64,000 nt of DNA, from contig JAFNAV010000015.1 of assembly GCA_017860345.1 (NCBI GenBank), positions 1 through 64,000 of the forward strand, in the 5' to 3' direction. The notes beneath the pieces are model-generated. The model saw only the letters and a program-made list of their open reading frames with translations, made no database searches and was not told where the DNA came from. This stretch comes from Bacteroidota bacterium. GTDB lineage: Bacteria; Bacteroidota; Bacteroidia; Bacteroidales; Paludibacteraceae. Of this stretch, positions 46,847 to 56,052 are shown piece by piece. The stretch's first letter is position 1. Each line of letters begins with the position of its first letter. A program made the translations under genes and the position numbers.

Positions 46847-48562
46847 ATGCTTCGAACAAAAAAATACATGACTCTTTTAGCTTCCTTAATAGCTATCTCA
46901 TTATCATTCTGCAATTGCACTGATCCTGCTGATGTATCTCCTGAAATTGATTTATCGTTTCAGGAAATAACTTTCAATGGTGGCGCCAATAACAATGTTC
47001 TGATTATCGAAACAAATATTGAATGGGAAGCCACCGTATCCGAAACATGGTGTACTTTGGGCGTAACTACAGGCTCAAAAGGTGTCACACAGATAAAACT
47101 ATCCGTTACTCCCAACCCTACAGTATCTACACGGAAAGCCACCATAACTTTTAAGGCCGGGACACTCACCAAAGAGGTAATTATCAATCAAAAGGCATCT
47201 GATCTGATTACATTCAGTCAGGATAAATTTTCAGTTGCAGCAGCTGGTGCCGAAATAAGCCTCACCACACAATCGTCCGCAAGCAGTTATACATATACCA
47301 AACCGGAATGGATAACGATAAAATCCGAATCGGCCGAAAACAACGCTCGTGTCAGTATTTTTTCAGTTGTCGAAAACAACTCCATATTAGCGCGAACTGG
47401 CCTCATTATATTCACAGCAGGCTCTTTTAAAGATACTGTAACGGTAGAACAAACTGGCAAAGATTTATATATTGCACCCAATGCCACAGGCATGGGAAGC
47501 ACAGCCCTGACATTGGCAAAAAAAATGTATACCGGATGGAATATAGGAAATACACTTGAAGTTCCCGGAGGAGAAACCGGCTGGGGAAATCCGCAGGTAA
47601 CCCAAACGCTGATAGACTCGATAAAGGCAGCAGGCTTCAACGCCGTACGCATACCGTGCGCCTGGGATAGCCATATAGACGACGTGAATACTTACAAAAT
47701 AAATGATGCCTGGCTGGCTCGCGTAAAAGAAGTTGTCAATTATTGTTACAATAACAACATGTATGTAATTATCAACATACATTGGGATGGCGGTTGGCTC
47801 GAAAACAACCCCACTTACGCTAAACAAGCTGCTATCAACAAAAAACAAAAAGCACTTTGGGAACAAATTGCAGCTTATTTCAGGGACTTCGACGAACATC
47901 TGCTCTTTGCAGGCACCAACGAGGTACATGCCGACTACAACACACCTACAACCGAGAATATTACCGTACAACAATCTTTTAATCAAACATTTGTTGATGC
48001 TGTTCGCTCTACCGGAGGTCGGAATCATTACCGCAACCTGATTGTTCAGTCGTACAACACAAATATTGACTATGCAGTAACCTATCTCAAATTACCAACC
48101 GATGTGGTTTCGGATCGTATGATGGTAGAAATTCACTATTACGACCCATGGGATTTCTGTGGCGACGATACAAGTTCTGCCAAATACTTCTGGGGACAGC
48201 CATACAGCGCTCTTGGTGTGTCGTCGTGGGGACAGGAAGCTCATGTGGATCAACAATTTGGTAAAATGAAAACCAATTTCGTCAACAATGGTTATCCGGT
48301 AATTCTGGGCGAATACGCTCCTACCCGCCGTTCGGCGCTCACCGGTAGTACGCTTACCAACCATTTGGCTTCGCGTGCATACTATCTCCAGTATGTTACC
48401 AAACAAGCTAAAAATTACGGATTAGTACCGTTTTACTGGGACAATGGAGGTACAGGCAATAACGCTTCCGGCATTTTCGATCGCCCCACTAATACTACCT
48501 TCGACCGACAGGCCTTAAAAGGCATTATGACCGGAGCTGCATCCGGTAATTATCCTTATTAA
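46847..48562 (+). CDS. Double-BACON GH5 endoglucanase, probable xyloglucanase
   Basis: A 571-residue lipoprotein (SFCNCTDP, lipobox Cys about 26). Two tandem BACON domains come first (about 32-120 and 121-207), each ending in a QKA/EQTG strand. The GH5 domain (about 215-560) is of the subfamily-4 type: MYTGWNIGNTLEVPGGETGWGNPQV, acid/base Glu359 in AGTNEVH and nucleophile Glu489 in VILGEYAP. The B. ovatus enzyme BoGH5A has the same BACON-GH5_4 layout with one BACON and cuts xyloglucan at the cell surface. This enzyme is probably the surface endo-enzyme that feeds SusC/SusD. It is the last gene of the PUL operon, followed by a terminator. Confidence 0.93.
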   Translation: MLRTKKYMTLLASLIAISLSFCNCTDPADVSPEIDLSFQEITFNGGANNNVLIIETNIEWEATVSETWCTLGVTTGSKGVTQIKLSVTPNPTVSTRKATITFKAGTLTKEVIINQKASDLITFSQDKFSVAAAGAEISLTTQSSASSYTYTKPEWITIKSESAENNARVSIFSVVENNSILARTGLIIFTAGSFKDTVTVEQTGKDLYIAPNATGMGSTALTLAKKMYTGWNIGNTLEVPGGETGWGNPQVTQTLIDSIKAAGFNAVRIPCAWDSHIDDVNTYKINDAWLARVKEVVNYCYNNNMYVIINIHWDGGWLENNPTYAKQAAINKKQKALWEQIAAYFRDFDEHLLFAGTNEVHADYNTPTTENITVQQSFNQTFVDAVRSTGGRNHYRNLIVQSYNTNIDYAVTYLKLPTDVVSDRMMVEIHYYDPWDFCGDDTSSAKYFWGQPYSALGVSSWGQEAHVDQQFGKMKTNFVNNGYPVILGEYAPTRRSALTGSTLTNHLASRAYYLQYVTKQAKNYGLVPFYWDNGGTGNNASGIFDRPTNTTFDRQALKGIMTGAASGNYPY

Positions 48563-48620
48563 TTATACAAGATTTTTCATAGTTTTTTCAAAATTAAGTT
48601 AGGTTTAAATCAAAAAGTGA

Positions 48621-48658
48621 AAAAAATCCCGCCAGGTTGTGAAACCAGACGGGATTTG
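48621..48658. terminator. Bidirectional terminator closing the PUL operon
   Basis: AAATCCCG-CCAGG pairs with CCAG-CGGGATTT. The A/T runs let it also serve the minus-strand AraC gene ending at 48705. Confidence 0.85.
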
Positions 48659-48704
48659 TGTTTTTAAAGATAAGCTGCTGACTGTATGCGGGGTTTAATA
48701 TCAA

Positions 48705-49589
48705 TCAGATCAGCACCCTCATTTTAGCATAGTTTTCGCGAAACTCTTTGGGCGTGCTCCCTTTTCGTTTTTTGAAAATCCTGTTAAAATTCGACAAGTT
48801 GTTAAAACCACATTCGTAGCTTATTTCCGCTATGGTTTTGGTAGTATCAATCAGACATCGCGAAGCAATACCCAATCTCAAATCGTTGAGATATTCTATA
48901 TAGTTTTTACCGGTACGCTTTTTCATAAACCTGCTGAACGACACTTCAGACATATTCACATAGTTAGCCACATCCGTAAGCCTTATTTCTTTTTGGTAAT
49001 TCAAATGCAGATAATTAATTACCTTCTGTATTCTTCGGCTATCCGATGATTCGTCCTGATTGGCAAACGTACTTGTGCACAATATCCTCGACCCTTCGTC
49101 AACCGAAAGTTCGTAAAGAATATACAGCAATTTCATTACCGAATGAAAACCATTCTGATTATTGCTTAGCGAGTTGAGCCTGCCTTTGACTCTTTCGATA
49201 ACCGGTCGGGAAAACACCACACCCTTTTTGGCATTTTCGAGCATAATAGCCACGGAATGAAACTGACGCTTATTAAGCAAACTCTCGAAGAACAAATCCT
49301 TATGAAACTGAATTGTAATTTCGTGTATTTCATTCGACGAGCAGCGATGATTCATCCAGGCGTGCTCCAAACTTTCATTTCCGATAAGGCAAAGTTCCAG
49401 ATCATCAATTTCTTCCATCGAATCGCCCACGATGCGTTGAGCGCCACGGGCATTCTCTATAAAGTTTAGTTCATATTCAGGATGAACGTGTACCGGGTAA
49501 GCAAATTCTGACTTTATCCGATTTATAATCACAAAGCAGTCTTCGGACGATAATGGAGTTATTTCCCTGAAAATATTTGATACGTGCAT
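48705..49589 (-). CDS. AraC family transcriptional regulator
   Basis: The track ORF starts at 49649; Met at 49589 (MHVSNIFREITPLSSED) gives 294 residues and avoids a Phe/Ile-rich leader unlike the family. The N-terminal cupin-like sensor (about 20-110) holds YPVHVHPEYELNFIENARG, a typical sugar-binding beta-barrel start. The C-terminal double HTH (about 195-290) has VANYVNMSEVSFSRFMKKRTGKNYIEYLNDLR and IAEISYECGFNNLSNFNRIFKKRKGSTPKEFRE. It is probably a sugar-responsive activator. Its targets could be the neighbouring glycan genes, but nothing in the sequence proves this. Confidence 0.9.
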   Translation of the reverse strand: MHVSNIFREITPLSSEDCFVIINRIKSEFAYPVHVHPEYELNFIENARGAQRIVGDSMEEIDDLELCLIGNESLEHAWMNHRCSSNEIHEITIQFHKDLFFESLLNKRQFHSVAIMLENAKKGVVFSRPVIERVKGRLNSLSNNQNGFHSVMKLLYILYELSVDEGSRILCTSTFANQDESSDSRRIQKVINYLHLNYQKEIRLTDVANYVNMSEVSFSRFMKKRTGKNYIEYLNDLRLGIASRCLIDTTKTIAEISYECGFNNLSNFNRIFKKRKGSTPKEFRENYAKMRVLI

Positions 49590-49709
49590 ACACCTAAAGA
49601 ATTGAATTTGAAACACAATATTACGAAAAAAACATCTTATTTCATACAAAGTTCATGTTAAATACCGGGAATATATAAAACTTTCCGGTAAATATCCAAA
49701 CAAAATAAA

Positions 49710-49747
49710 TATCTTTGCTGATAACCTGACTTTTAGCAGGTTTTTTA
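49710..49747 (+). promoter_or_regulatory. -7 box and adjacent terminator-like hairpin before the endonuclease gene
   Basis: TATCTTTG (49710-49717) is followed at once by AACCTG ... CAGGTT plus a T-run (49722-49747), 28 nt before the ATG. The start of transcription would fall in or next to the hairpin. Confidence 0.4.
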
Positions 49748-49775
49748 TACAATTTTATTCAATATTCTGTTTTTC

Positions 49776-52595
49776 ATGTTAAGAAGGTTCTTCCTGCTGT
49801 TCCTTCTCGTTGGTTGGTGTGCATATGTATGGACAGCTATACCTGCGGGATATTATTATTTTGCGGCTAATAAGAAAAAAGCTGAGCTGAAAACGGCTCT
49901 GAAAACCTATGGTTCGCCGGTATATGTTCTTGAATACGGTAGCGGTAAAGGCTACACGTGGCAAGGTTTTTATGCTACCGATAATCACAACGATACCGTT
50001 CGGGATATGTATTCCGATGTCGTACGGACTTTCGATGGATTTAATTCGGTAAGCGGGATGCACATTGAACACTCTTTGCCCAAAAGCTGGTGGGGAGGCG
50101 CTACCAATAAAGCTTACAAGGATTTGTTTCATCTTTATCCGGCCGATGGCACTACCAACACCACCAAAAGCAATCTGCCATTGGGTGAGGTTGCGGGAAA
50201 TTTATTGCTGGACAATGGAGTTAGCAAAATTGGCCGTAACGGTTTTGAAAGCGATTATACCGGCAATTGCTTTGAACCTGCCGACGAGTATAAAGGTGAT
50301 TTTGCCCGCTCGTATCTTTACATGTCTACTATTTACGAAGATTTTGCTTCTTTGTGGCAATCGCCCATGATGGACAATAACACCTGGCCTGTATGGAAAC
50401 CCTGGGCAATCAGTCTTTTGCTCAAGTGGCATCATCAGGATCCTGTAAGTGATAAAGAGCGCGACAGGCTCGAAGCGGTTTATAACATTCAGGGTAATCG
50501 CAATCCTTTTATCGATTATCCTGAGCTGGCCGATTATATCTGGGGAACCGACACTACAGCCGTTTTTCCTTTTCCTGCCGAAACGCAACCTTTTATCATT
50601 ACACCACACAAAGGAATAAAACTTGATTTTGGCTATATGATGAATAACAGCACTCGAAGCCAAACGCTCCACATTCAGTCTGCCAATCTGTTGCAAAGTA
50701 TCCAGCTCACAAACAAAAAAAGCGTATTCACATTATCCACCAATACCTTATCGGCTACGCAAAGCACATCGGGAACTGATATTACCATTTCTTTTTCTCC
50801 TATTGCTACCGGCGAGTATACCGACACCTTATATATTTCGGGAAACGAACTGGCCGAAATTACAAAAATACCACTTGTAGGTAATGCCATCGAAGAATTA
50901 CTTGTGTTGCCCGCAACCGACCTTACTCCCGTGGGAGCTACTCTGCACTGGATTGCCGACCCGCTGGCCACCGGATACACTCTGACCCTTAATGAAAACA
51001 CTCAGCAAGCCGGCGATCTTATTATTTCGGCATACGCCGAAGGGAGTAGCTGGAACAAAGCCATCGAACTTTACAATGGCTCCACCCGCTCCATCGATCT
51101 GAGTAAATACGCTCTGCAAAAGCAATCCAACGGTACAGGAAAATTTGGAAACACACTCCAGTTGAGCGGAACGTTATCCCCAAACAGCACTTATGTTATT
51201 GTACACAAAAGTGCTTCGCAAAGCTTGCTTAGCAAAGCTACGCTTGTTGCCGACTCGGTTTTACAATTCAACGGAAATGATGCCATAAGACTAATTCACA
51301 GTGGATTAGTTATCGATATGGTAGGTATTGCCGACGATGAGTTAGGTACAATATGGGGGCAGGATGTCACGCTGCAACGGATACCAGATGTAAATTTCCC
51401 GTCAGCTACTTACAATACTGCTGAATGGAAGCATCTTCCCAATGATTCTATCGCATTTCTGGGTTTGCATCAGATGACTTTTTCACCCATTTCCGGAACC
51501 GAACGTAAAATAAATGTAGGGAACACAAATTCTTATCCGGTTGAAAATCTTAGTCCAAACTCGAAGCTGACATATACGGTTGAGTCCACCAGACCCGACG
51601 GAACATTGAAAGCAGCTAACACAATGCAAATCATAACATCGCAGCTGGATACCCCCGAACCGGTGCCGGCTACGCAGGTTTCGTCCACCGGATTTATGGC
51701 CAACTGGGAAACCACTCCTTACGCAAGCCATTACCTATTAGACGTTTACACCTTAACCGGAAGTGGACAGGTTACCGAAACGGAAGGGTTTCCTCTCGTA
51801 GGTACAGGAGGAACACCTCTACCCGATGGATGGACAGGAAACGCCTCGGGCAACTATACAAGTACCGCAAGCTCTGGAAATGCCACACCCTCTGTAGCAC
51901 TCAAAAACGAAGGCGAATGGCTACAAACCAAAACCTATCCTCATACTGTAAGTAGCCTGTCGTTCATGTATCGCTTTGCATCAACAGCCACAGCGTCGTC
52001 ATTAGCCGTGTATGGATTAAACAATGGGATTCGAAGCCGTATCGACAGTATTGTTTATGTAAACTCAACCAAGACTACGGCTACTTATCATCTTACACCG
52101 GAGCAAAATTTCACCGCATTTCGGTTTATATATCACAAGTTAGCTTCGAGCAATTTGGCTATCGACGATGTTGCTGCCACCTACGGCACGTCCGATACAT
52201 TGTTTATTGAAAAGAACAAAACCATATATGCCAATAGTTTTGAAATAAGCGGTTTAACACCCGCCACCTCTTACTTTTACCGGGTTCGGGCGGCATCAGG
52301 CAGCTCGGCATCGGCCTATTCTGTGCCTGAGTTGGTCACTACATCCGTGCAAACCGGCACGCATCAGGGCACAAACTCCACAATCAGCTATCGGATTGAT
52401 AACCAAACGCTTTATCTTACAGGACTATCTGGCAGCGAGCGTATAAGCCTGTATACCCTGACAGGCATGTGTATCAACAGGATTACGAATATTGGTGGGG
52501 CGGTTGAACTTCCGTTGATGGGAAAAGGTATTTACATTTTACATATCAGCAAAAAAGGAATGCCTCAGGTTTTTAAAATAGTTAGCAAAAATTAA
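49776..52595 (+). CDS. T9SS-exported endonuclease I with lamin-tail domain
   Basis: A 939-residue exported protein. A signal segment precedes an EndA/NucM-type endonuclease I domain (about 22-255) with the His-metal motif HIEHSLPKSWWGG, then DLFHLYPADGTTNTTKSNLPLG. A choice-of-anchor-like region covers about 270-370. A lamin-tail (LTD) domain follows (about 408-565, IISAYAEGSSWNKAIELYNGS; NGNDAIRLIHSGLVIDMVG), then fibronectin III-like pieces and a final T9SS type A domain (SLYTLTGMCINRITN ... KGIYILHISKKG). It probably degrades extracellular DNA for nutrients or biofilm turnover. It is monocistronic and convergent with the PAP2 gene (15-nt gap). Confidence 0.88.
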   Translation: MLRRFFLLFLLVGWCAYVWTAIPAGYYYFAANKKKAELKTALKTYGSPVYVLEYGSGKGYTWQGFYATDNHNDTVRDMYSDVVRTFDGFNSVSGMHIEHSLPKSWWGGATNKAYKDLFHLYPADGTTNTTKSNLPLGEVAGNLLLDNGVSKIGRNGFESDYTGNCFEPADEYKGDFARSYLYMSTIYEDFASLWQSPMMDNNTWPVWKPWAISLLLKWHHQDPVSDKERDRLEAVYNIQGNRNPFIDYPELADYIWGTDTTAVFPFPAETQPFIITPHKGIKLDFGYMMNNSTRSQTLHIQSANLLQSIQLTNKKSVFTLSTNTLSATQSTSGTDITISFSPIATGEYTDTLYISGNELAEITKIPLVGNAIEELLVLPATDLTPVGATLHWIADPLATGYTLTLNENTQQAGDLIISAYAEGSSWNKAIELYNGSTRSIDLSKYALQKQSNGTGKFGNTLQLSGTLSPNSTYVIVHKSASQSLLSKATLVADSVLQFNGNDAIRLIHSGLVIDMVGIADDELGTIWGQDVTLQRIPDVNFPSATYNTAEWKHLPNDSIAFLGLHQMTFSPISGTERKINVGNTNSYPVENLSPNSKLTYTVESTRPDGTLKAANTMQIITSQLDTPEPVPATQVSSTGFMANWETTPYASHYLLDVYTLTGSGQVTETEGFPLVGTGGTPLPDGWTGNASGNYTSTASSGNATPSVALKNEGEWLQTKTYPHTVSSLSFMYRFASTATASSLAVYGLNNGIRSRIDSIVYVNSTKTTATYHLTPEQNFTAFRFIYHKLASSNLAIDDVAATYGTSDTLFIEKNKTIYANSFEISGLTPATSYFYRVRAASGSSASAYSVPELVTTSVQTGTHQGTNSTISYRIDNQTLYLTGLSGSERISLYTLTGMCINRITNIGGAVELPLMGKGIYILHISKKGMPQVFKIVSKN

Positions 52596-52610
52596 GTCTA
52601 AAAGAAAGAG

Positions 52611-53561
52611 TTAAACCTGAACCACCGTTTGTCTGCAAAATAGCGGATAAACAGCCAAACCGACAAACAAAAGGATAACCGAAGATACAATTCCGGCCAA
52701 CACATCAACCAGAAAGTGGGCCTGGATATAAACCGTAGCCATTACCAAAAAAATATAGAAGGGAATAATAACGGCAGCTAAAACATAATTTTTGTTTTTT
52801 AAAACAAGCAAGAGGATTAAGGTAGAAATACCTACGTGCGAACTGGGAAAAGCAGCAGTAGGCCGCTCACCCAGTTTTTGAGTAAGCTCTACCAAACGAT
52901 GAAAGACTCCTGCATCAGGCTCCGTTTTAGCTACAAAAGGATGCGTATTAAAATAGGTTCCTATCTGAGGAAACACTCCCATGTTGACGTGAAGTTTACC
53001 GATTACAGCATAATAAAATTGAGGTCCCGACGCAGGAAAAAGAATATAGAAAAGATAATAAACAAAAAACGCAAACATCAACACAAAGAAGTATTGCATA
53101 AAATATTTTTTTTGTCTGAAAAAATAAAAGGCAAGAGTCCCTGCAATAATCACAAAATAAGACGAATACCCCAGATTCATCAGTTCCGCAATCCAGCGTC
53201 CGGGAAAACGCTGTGCAAAAACCATAGCCGGCTGAAAGCCAAACATCACCTGATCGAGCCAGGCCAGCCAATGATCGTAATTGCCTACATAACGGTTGAT
53301 TTCAAAAGTTTCGGGATACCAGTACGACAATAATGCCAAGACAAAAACAGCCCTTAGCAAATACAAAATTTTGTATTCTAATTTATTATCAAGAAATACA
53401 AGCAAGAGCATCACAACCAGAAAACCTACCCTTAAAAACAACAAGTCCAGCATTTTGTTGGCTGGCATACCTACCAACAACATCAGGATAAAAGAGAGTA
53501 ACATATAAAGAATAGTGATTTTCTCAGCTGGGGTAAAATGTAGCTTTGCGGACAAATTCAT
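52611..53561 (-). CDS. PAP2-superfamily membrane phosphatase or phosphotransferase
   Basis: A 316-residue polytopic membrane protein (about eight helices). The PAP2 active-site blocks are present: AAFPSSHVGIST (phosphatase motif 2) and YIQAHFLVDVLAG (motif 3 with the catalytic His and Asp). The first block is less obvious. An N-terminal extension with LNLGYSSYFV resembles the eukaryotic-type AUR1/IPC-synthase branch, which moves head groups onto sphingolipids, lipids that Bacteroidales make. Simple undecaprenyl-pyrophosphate or lipid phosphatase activity is equally possible. Confidence 0.82.
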   Translation of the reverse strand: MNLSAKLHFTPAEKITILYMLLSFILMLLVGMPANKMLDLLFLRVGFLVVMLLLVFLDNKLEYKILYLLRAVFVLALLSYWYPETFEINRYVGNYDHWLAWLDQVMFGFQPAMVFAQRFPGRWIAELMNLGYSSYFVIIAGTLAFYFFRQKKYFMQYFFVLMFAFFVYYLFYILFPASGPQFYYAVIGKLHVNMGVFPQIGTYFNTHPFVAKTEPDAGVFHRLVELTQKLGERPTAAFPSSHVGISTLILLLVLKNKNYVLAAVIIPFYIFLVMATVYIQAHFLVDVLAGIVSSVILLFVGLAVYPLFCRQTVVQV

Positions 53562-53877
53562 GTAGTAAAATTTTTTATTGTAAACGTAAATAATTCATTC
53601 AAAGTTAAACGTTTGCCAACTACAAGGCAAATACATGTTTTTCGGAACAAATGTCATTAAAAAGAATCATGTTTTCAATGCAAAAGTATCAAAATGAAGT
53701 GAGAGTAAAATAAAACCATCAACACATTTAACCATAATTATCATTACAATCAAATTAAAAACAGCTGAAGATGCTGATAAAACACTTTATCGCCAAGCAG
53801 ATTTTTTCTTGATAAAATAAGTATCTAATCGGTCAAAATATGAAGTTTTTACGTTCAGGAAGCATTTCTTTTTTTAC

Positions 53878-53885
53878 TATGTTTG
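53878..53885 (+). promoter_or_regulatory. -7 box of fucI
   Basis: TATGTTTG lies about 100 nt before the fucI ATG. The rest of the 423-nt gap 53562-53984 is AT-rich, with no ORF or hairpin I would support. Confidence 0.45.
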
Positions 53886-53984
53886 TAGCTTAAGAAAAAC
53901 ATGAGCCGTACAGAAAAAAACTCCTCAAAAAAAATTGAAATAAAAACATCTCAAAAAAAACATCACGAAAAAACCTAAAAGACA

Positions 53985-55829
53985 ATGAATGCAGGAAAAA
54001 CAACATCAGCAGTTCCTTCGTTGGGAACACAAACCCGCAAGGAAAAAACAGGTCGTTTGCAAGGAGAAAATCCTAAAGTAGGTATCCGTCCGGTCATCGA
54101 TGGCCGTCAGGGAGGCGTACGCGAATCTCTTGAAAACCAAACCATGAATATGGCTATAGGGCTGGCCAATTTCTTATCTGCTAACCTCACTTACACCGAC
54201 GGAAGCCCGGTACAATGCGTTATTGCCGACACCACCATCGGGCGGGTTGACGAAGCTGCGGCCTGTGCCGAAAAATTTAGTCGCCAAGGTGTGGGAGTAT
54301 CCATCACCGTAACTCCATGCTGGTGCTACGGCAGCGAAACCATTGATTACGACGCTCAGATACCTAAAGCCATTTGGGGATTCAACGGCACCGAACGCCC
54401 GGGAGCTGTATATCTGGCTGCAGCATTGGCCGGACATACGCAAAAAGGACTGCCTGCGTTCGGCATATACGGACACGATGTACAGGATAATGGCGATACA
54501 TCCATACCTGCCGATGTACAGGAAAAACTGCTTCGGTTTACGCGTGCCGGCATAGCTGTTGCCGCCCTGAAAGGAAAGTCCTACCTCTCGATAGGTTCGG
54601 TATCCATGGGTATTGCAGGCTCTATTGTCGACGCCGACTTTTTCCAGACCTATCTGGGCATGCGCAACGAATATGTGGATATGAGCGAAATTATCCGCCG
54701 CGTACAACTCAATATTTTTGATCCGGTTGAGTTTGAGAAGGCGATGGCCTGGACTAAAAAATATTGCAAACCACGCGAAGGTGCTAACTATAACGACGAA
54801 GACAAACAAAAATCGCGTGAAAAATTAGACGAAGAATGGGAATTTGTAGTAAAAATGACCATTATTATGCGCGACCTGATGATAGGAAACCCCCGCTTGC
54901 GCGAACTTGGTTTTGCGGAAGAAGCTCTTGGACACAATGCCATAGCCGGAGGATTTCAGGGACAGCGCCAGTGGACTGACTTTATGCCGAATGGCGATTT
55001 CTCCGAAGCTATACTCAACTCATCGTTCGACTGGAACGGTATCCGCGAAGCCTTTGTAATGGCTACCGAAAATGATTCGCTCAACGGTGTGGCCATGCTT
55101 TTTGGTAAGCTACTCACCAATACAGCGCAGGTTTTTGCCGATGTACGTACTTATTGGAGTCCCGAGGCTGTTAAGCGCGTTACCGGCTATCAGCTCGAAG
55201 GAGCTGCCGCCAACGGCCTTATTCACCTGATTAACTCGGGTTCGGCTGCGCTCGACGGTAGCGGAAGCCAAACCGACAACGGCAAACCGGTTATGAAACC
55301 ATTTACAAAAATCACCGAAGCCGAAGTTGAAAAATGCCTCGAAGCAACCACCTGGTATCCGGCCAATTGCGGTTATTTCCGTGGCGGTGGCTTTTCGTCC
55401 AACTTCCTCACCAAAGGAGGAATGCCCGTTACCATGATTCGTGTCAATTTGGTTAAAGGCCTTGGCCCCGTACTACAACTTGCCGAAGGATGGACAGTAG
55501 ATATCCCTGCCGAAGTACATAAAAAATTAGACGATCGTACCGACAAAACATGGCCTACCACCTGGTTTGCACCCCGCCTTACCGGCTCGGGCAATTTTAC
55601 CGATGTATATTCGGTGATGAACAACTGGGGCGCCAACCACGGTTCGTTCGCTTACGGACATGTTGGGGCAGACATCATCACGCTGGCTTCAATGCTTAGA
55701 ATACCGGTATGTATGCACAACGTTGACGACCAGAAAATTTTCCGTCCGAGTGCCTGGGCTTCTTTTGGTATGGACAAAGAAGGGGCCGACTACAGAGCAT
55801 GCCAAACCTATGGACCGCTTTATAAATAG
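53985..55829 (+). CDS. fucI: L-fucose isomerase
   Basis: A 614-residue enzyme converting L-fucose to L-fuculose (also D-arabinose to D-ribulose), Mn-dependent, cytoplasmic. The family start [20 protein letters not shown] lies about 26 residues in. [18 protein letters not shown] carries conserved active-site residues and [34 protein letters not shown] ends the catalytic domain. About 25 extra N-terminal residues precede the usual start; the second in-frame Met is far inside, so the extension seems real. The fuculokinase, aldolase and permease genes that usually accompany it are not in this window. A terminator follows. Confidence 0.95.
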   Translation: MNAGKTTSAVPSLGTQTRKEKTGRLQGENPKVGIRPVIDGRQGGVRESLENQTMNMAIGLANFLSANLTYTDGSPVQCVIADTTIGRVDEAAACAEKFSRQGVGVSITVTPCWCYGSETIDYDAQIPKAIWGFNGTERPGAVYLAAALAGHTQKGLPAFGIYGHDVQDNGDTSIPADVQEKLLRFTRAGIAVAALKGKSYLSIGSVSMGIAGSIVDADFFQTYLGMRNEYVDMSEIIRRVQLNIFDPVEFEKAMAWTKKYCKPREGANYNDEDKQKSREKLDEEWEFVVKMTIIMRDLMIGNPRLRELGFAEEALGHNAIAGGFQGQRQWTDFMPNGDFSEAILNSSFDWNGIREAFVMATENDSLNGVAMLFGKLLTNTAQVFADVRTYWSPEAVKRVTGYQLEGAAANGLIHLINSGSAALDGSGSQTDNGKPVMKPFTKITEAEVEKCLEATTWYPANCGYFRGGGFSSNFLTKGGMPVTMIRVNLVKGLGPVLQLAEGWTVDIPAEVHKKLDDRTDKTWPTTWFAPRLTGSGNFTDVYSVMNNWGANHGSFAYGHVGADIITLASMLRIPVCMHNVDDQKIFRPSAWASFGMDKEGADYRACQTYGPLYK

Positions 55830-55856
55830 CCATTTATAAAAAACCGGTTAAATACA

Positions 55857-55900
55857 CAACCCACACTTCATCGCAACTAAGAAGTGTGGGTTGTTTTTTT
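55857..55900 (+). terminator. Terminator of fucI
   Basis: CAACCCACACTTC pairs perfectly with GAAGTGTGGGTTG and is followed by seven T. Confidence 0.9.
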
Positions 55901-55962
55901 GTTTTACTATCAAGGCTTTTAATTATCCGCTAACCAATTGATTGTTTTTTCATTTGATTTTT

Positions 55963-55970
55963 TACTTTTG
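55963..55970 (+). promoter_or_regulatory. -7 box of the GH53 gene
   Basis: TACTTTTG, with ATTG 18 nt upstream. Predicted start near 55977, 76 nt before the ATG. Confidence 0.5.
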
Positions 55971-56052
55971 TATCCGATAATGTTCTTGTGATAGAATTTC
56001 ATTATTGTTAATTGATATATCATCAAGGACACCCACTTAACATCTAATACAA

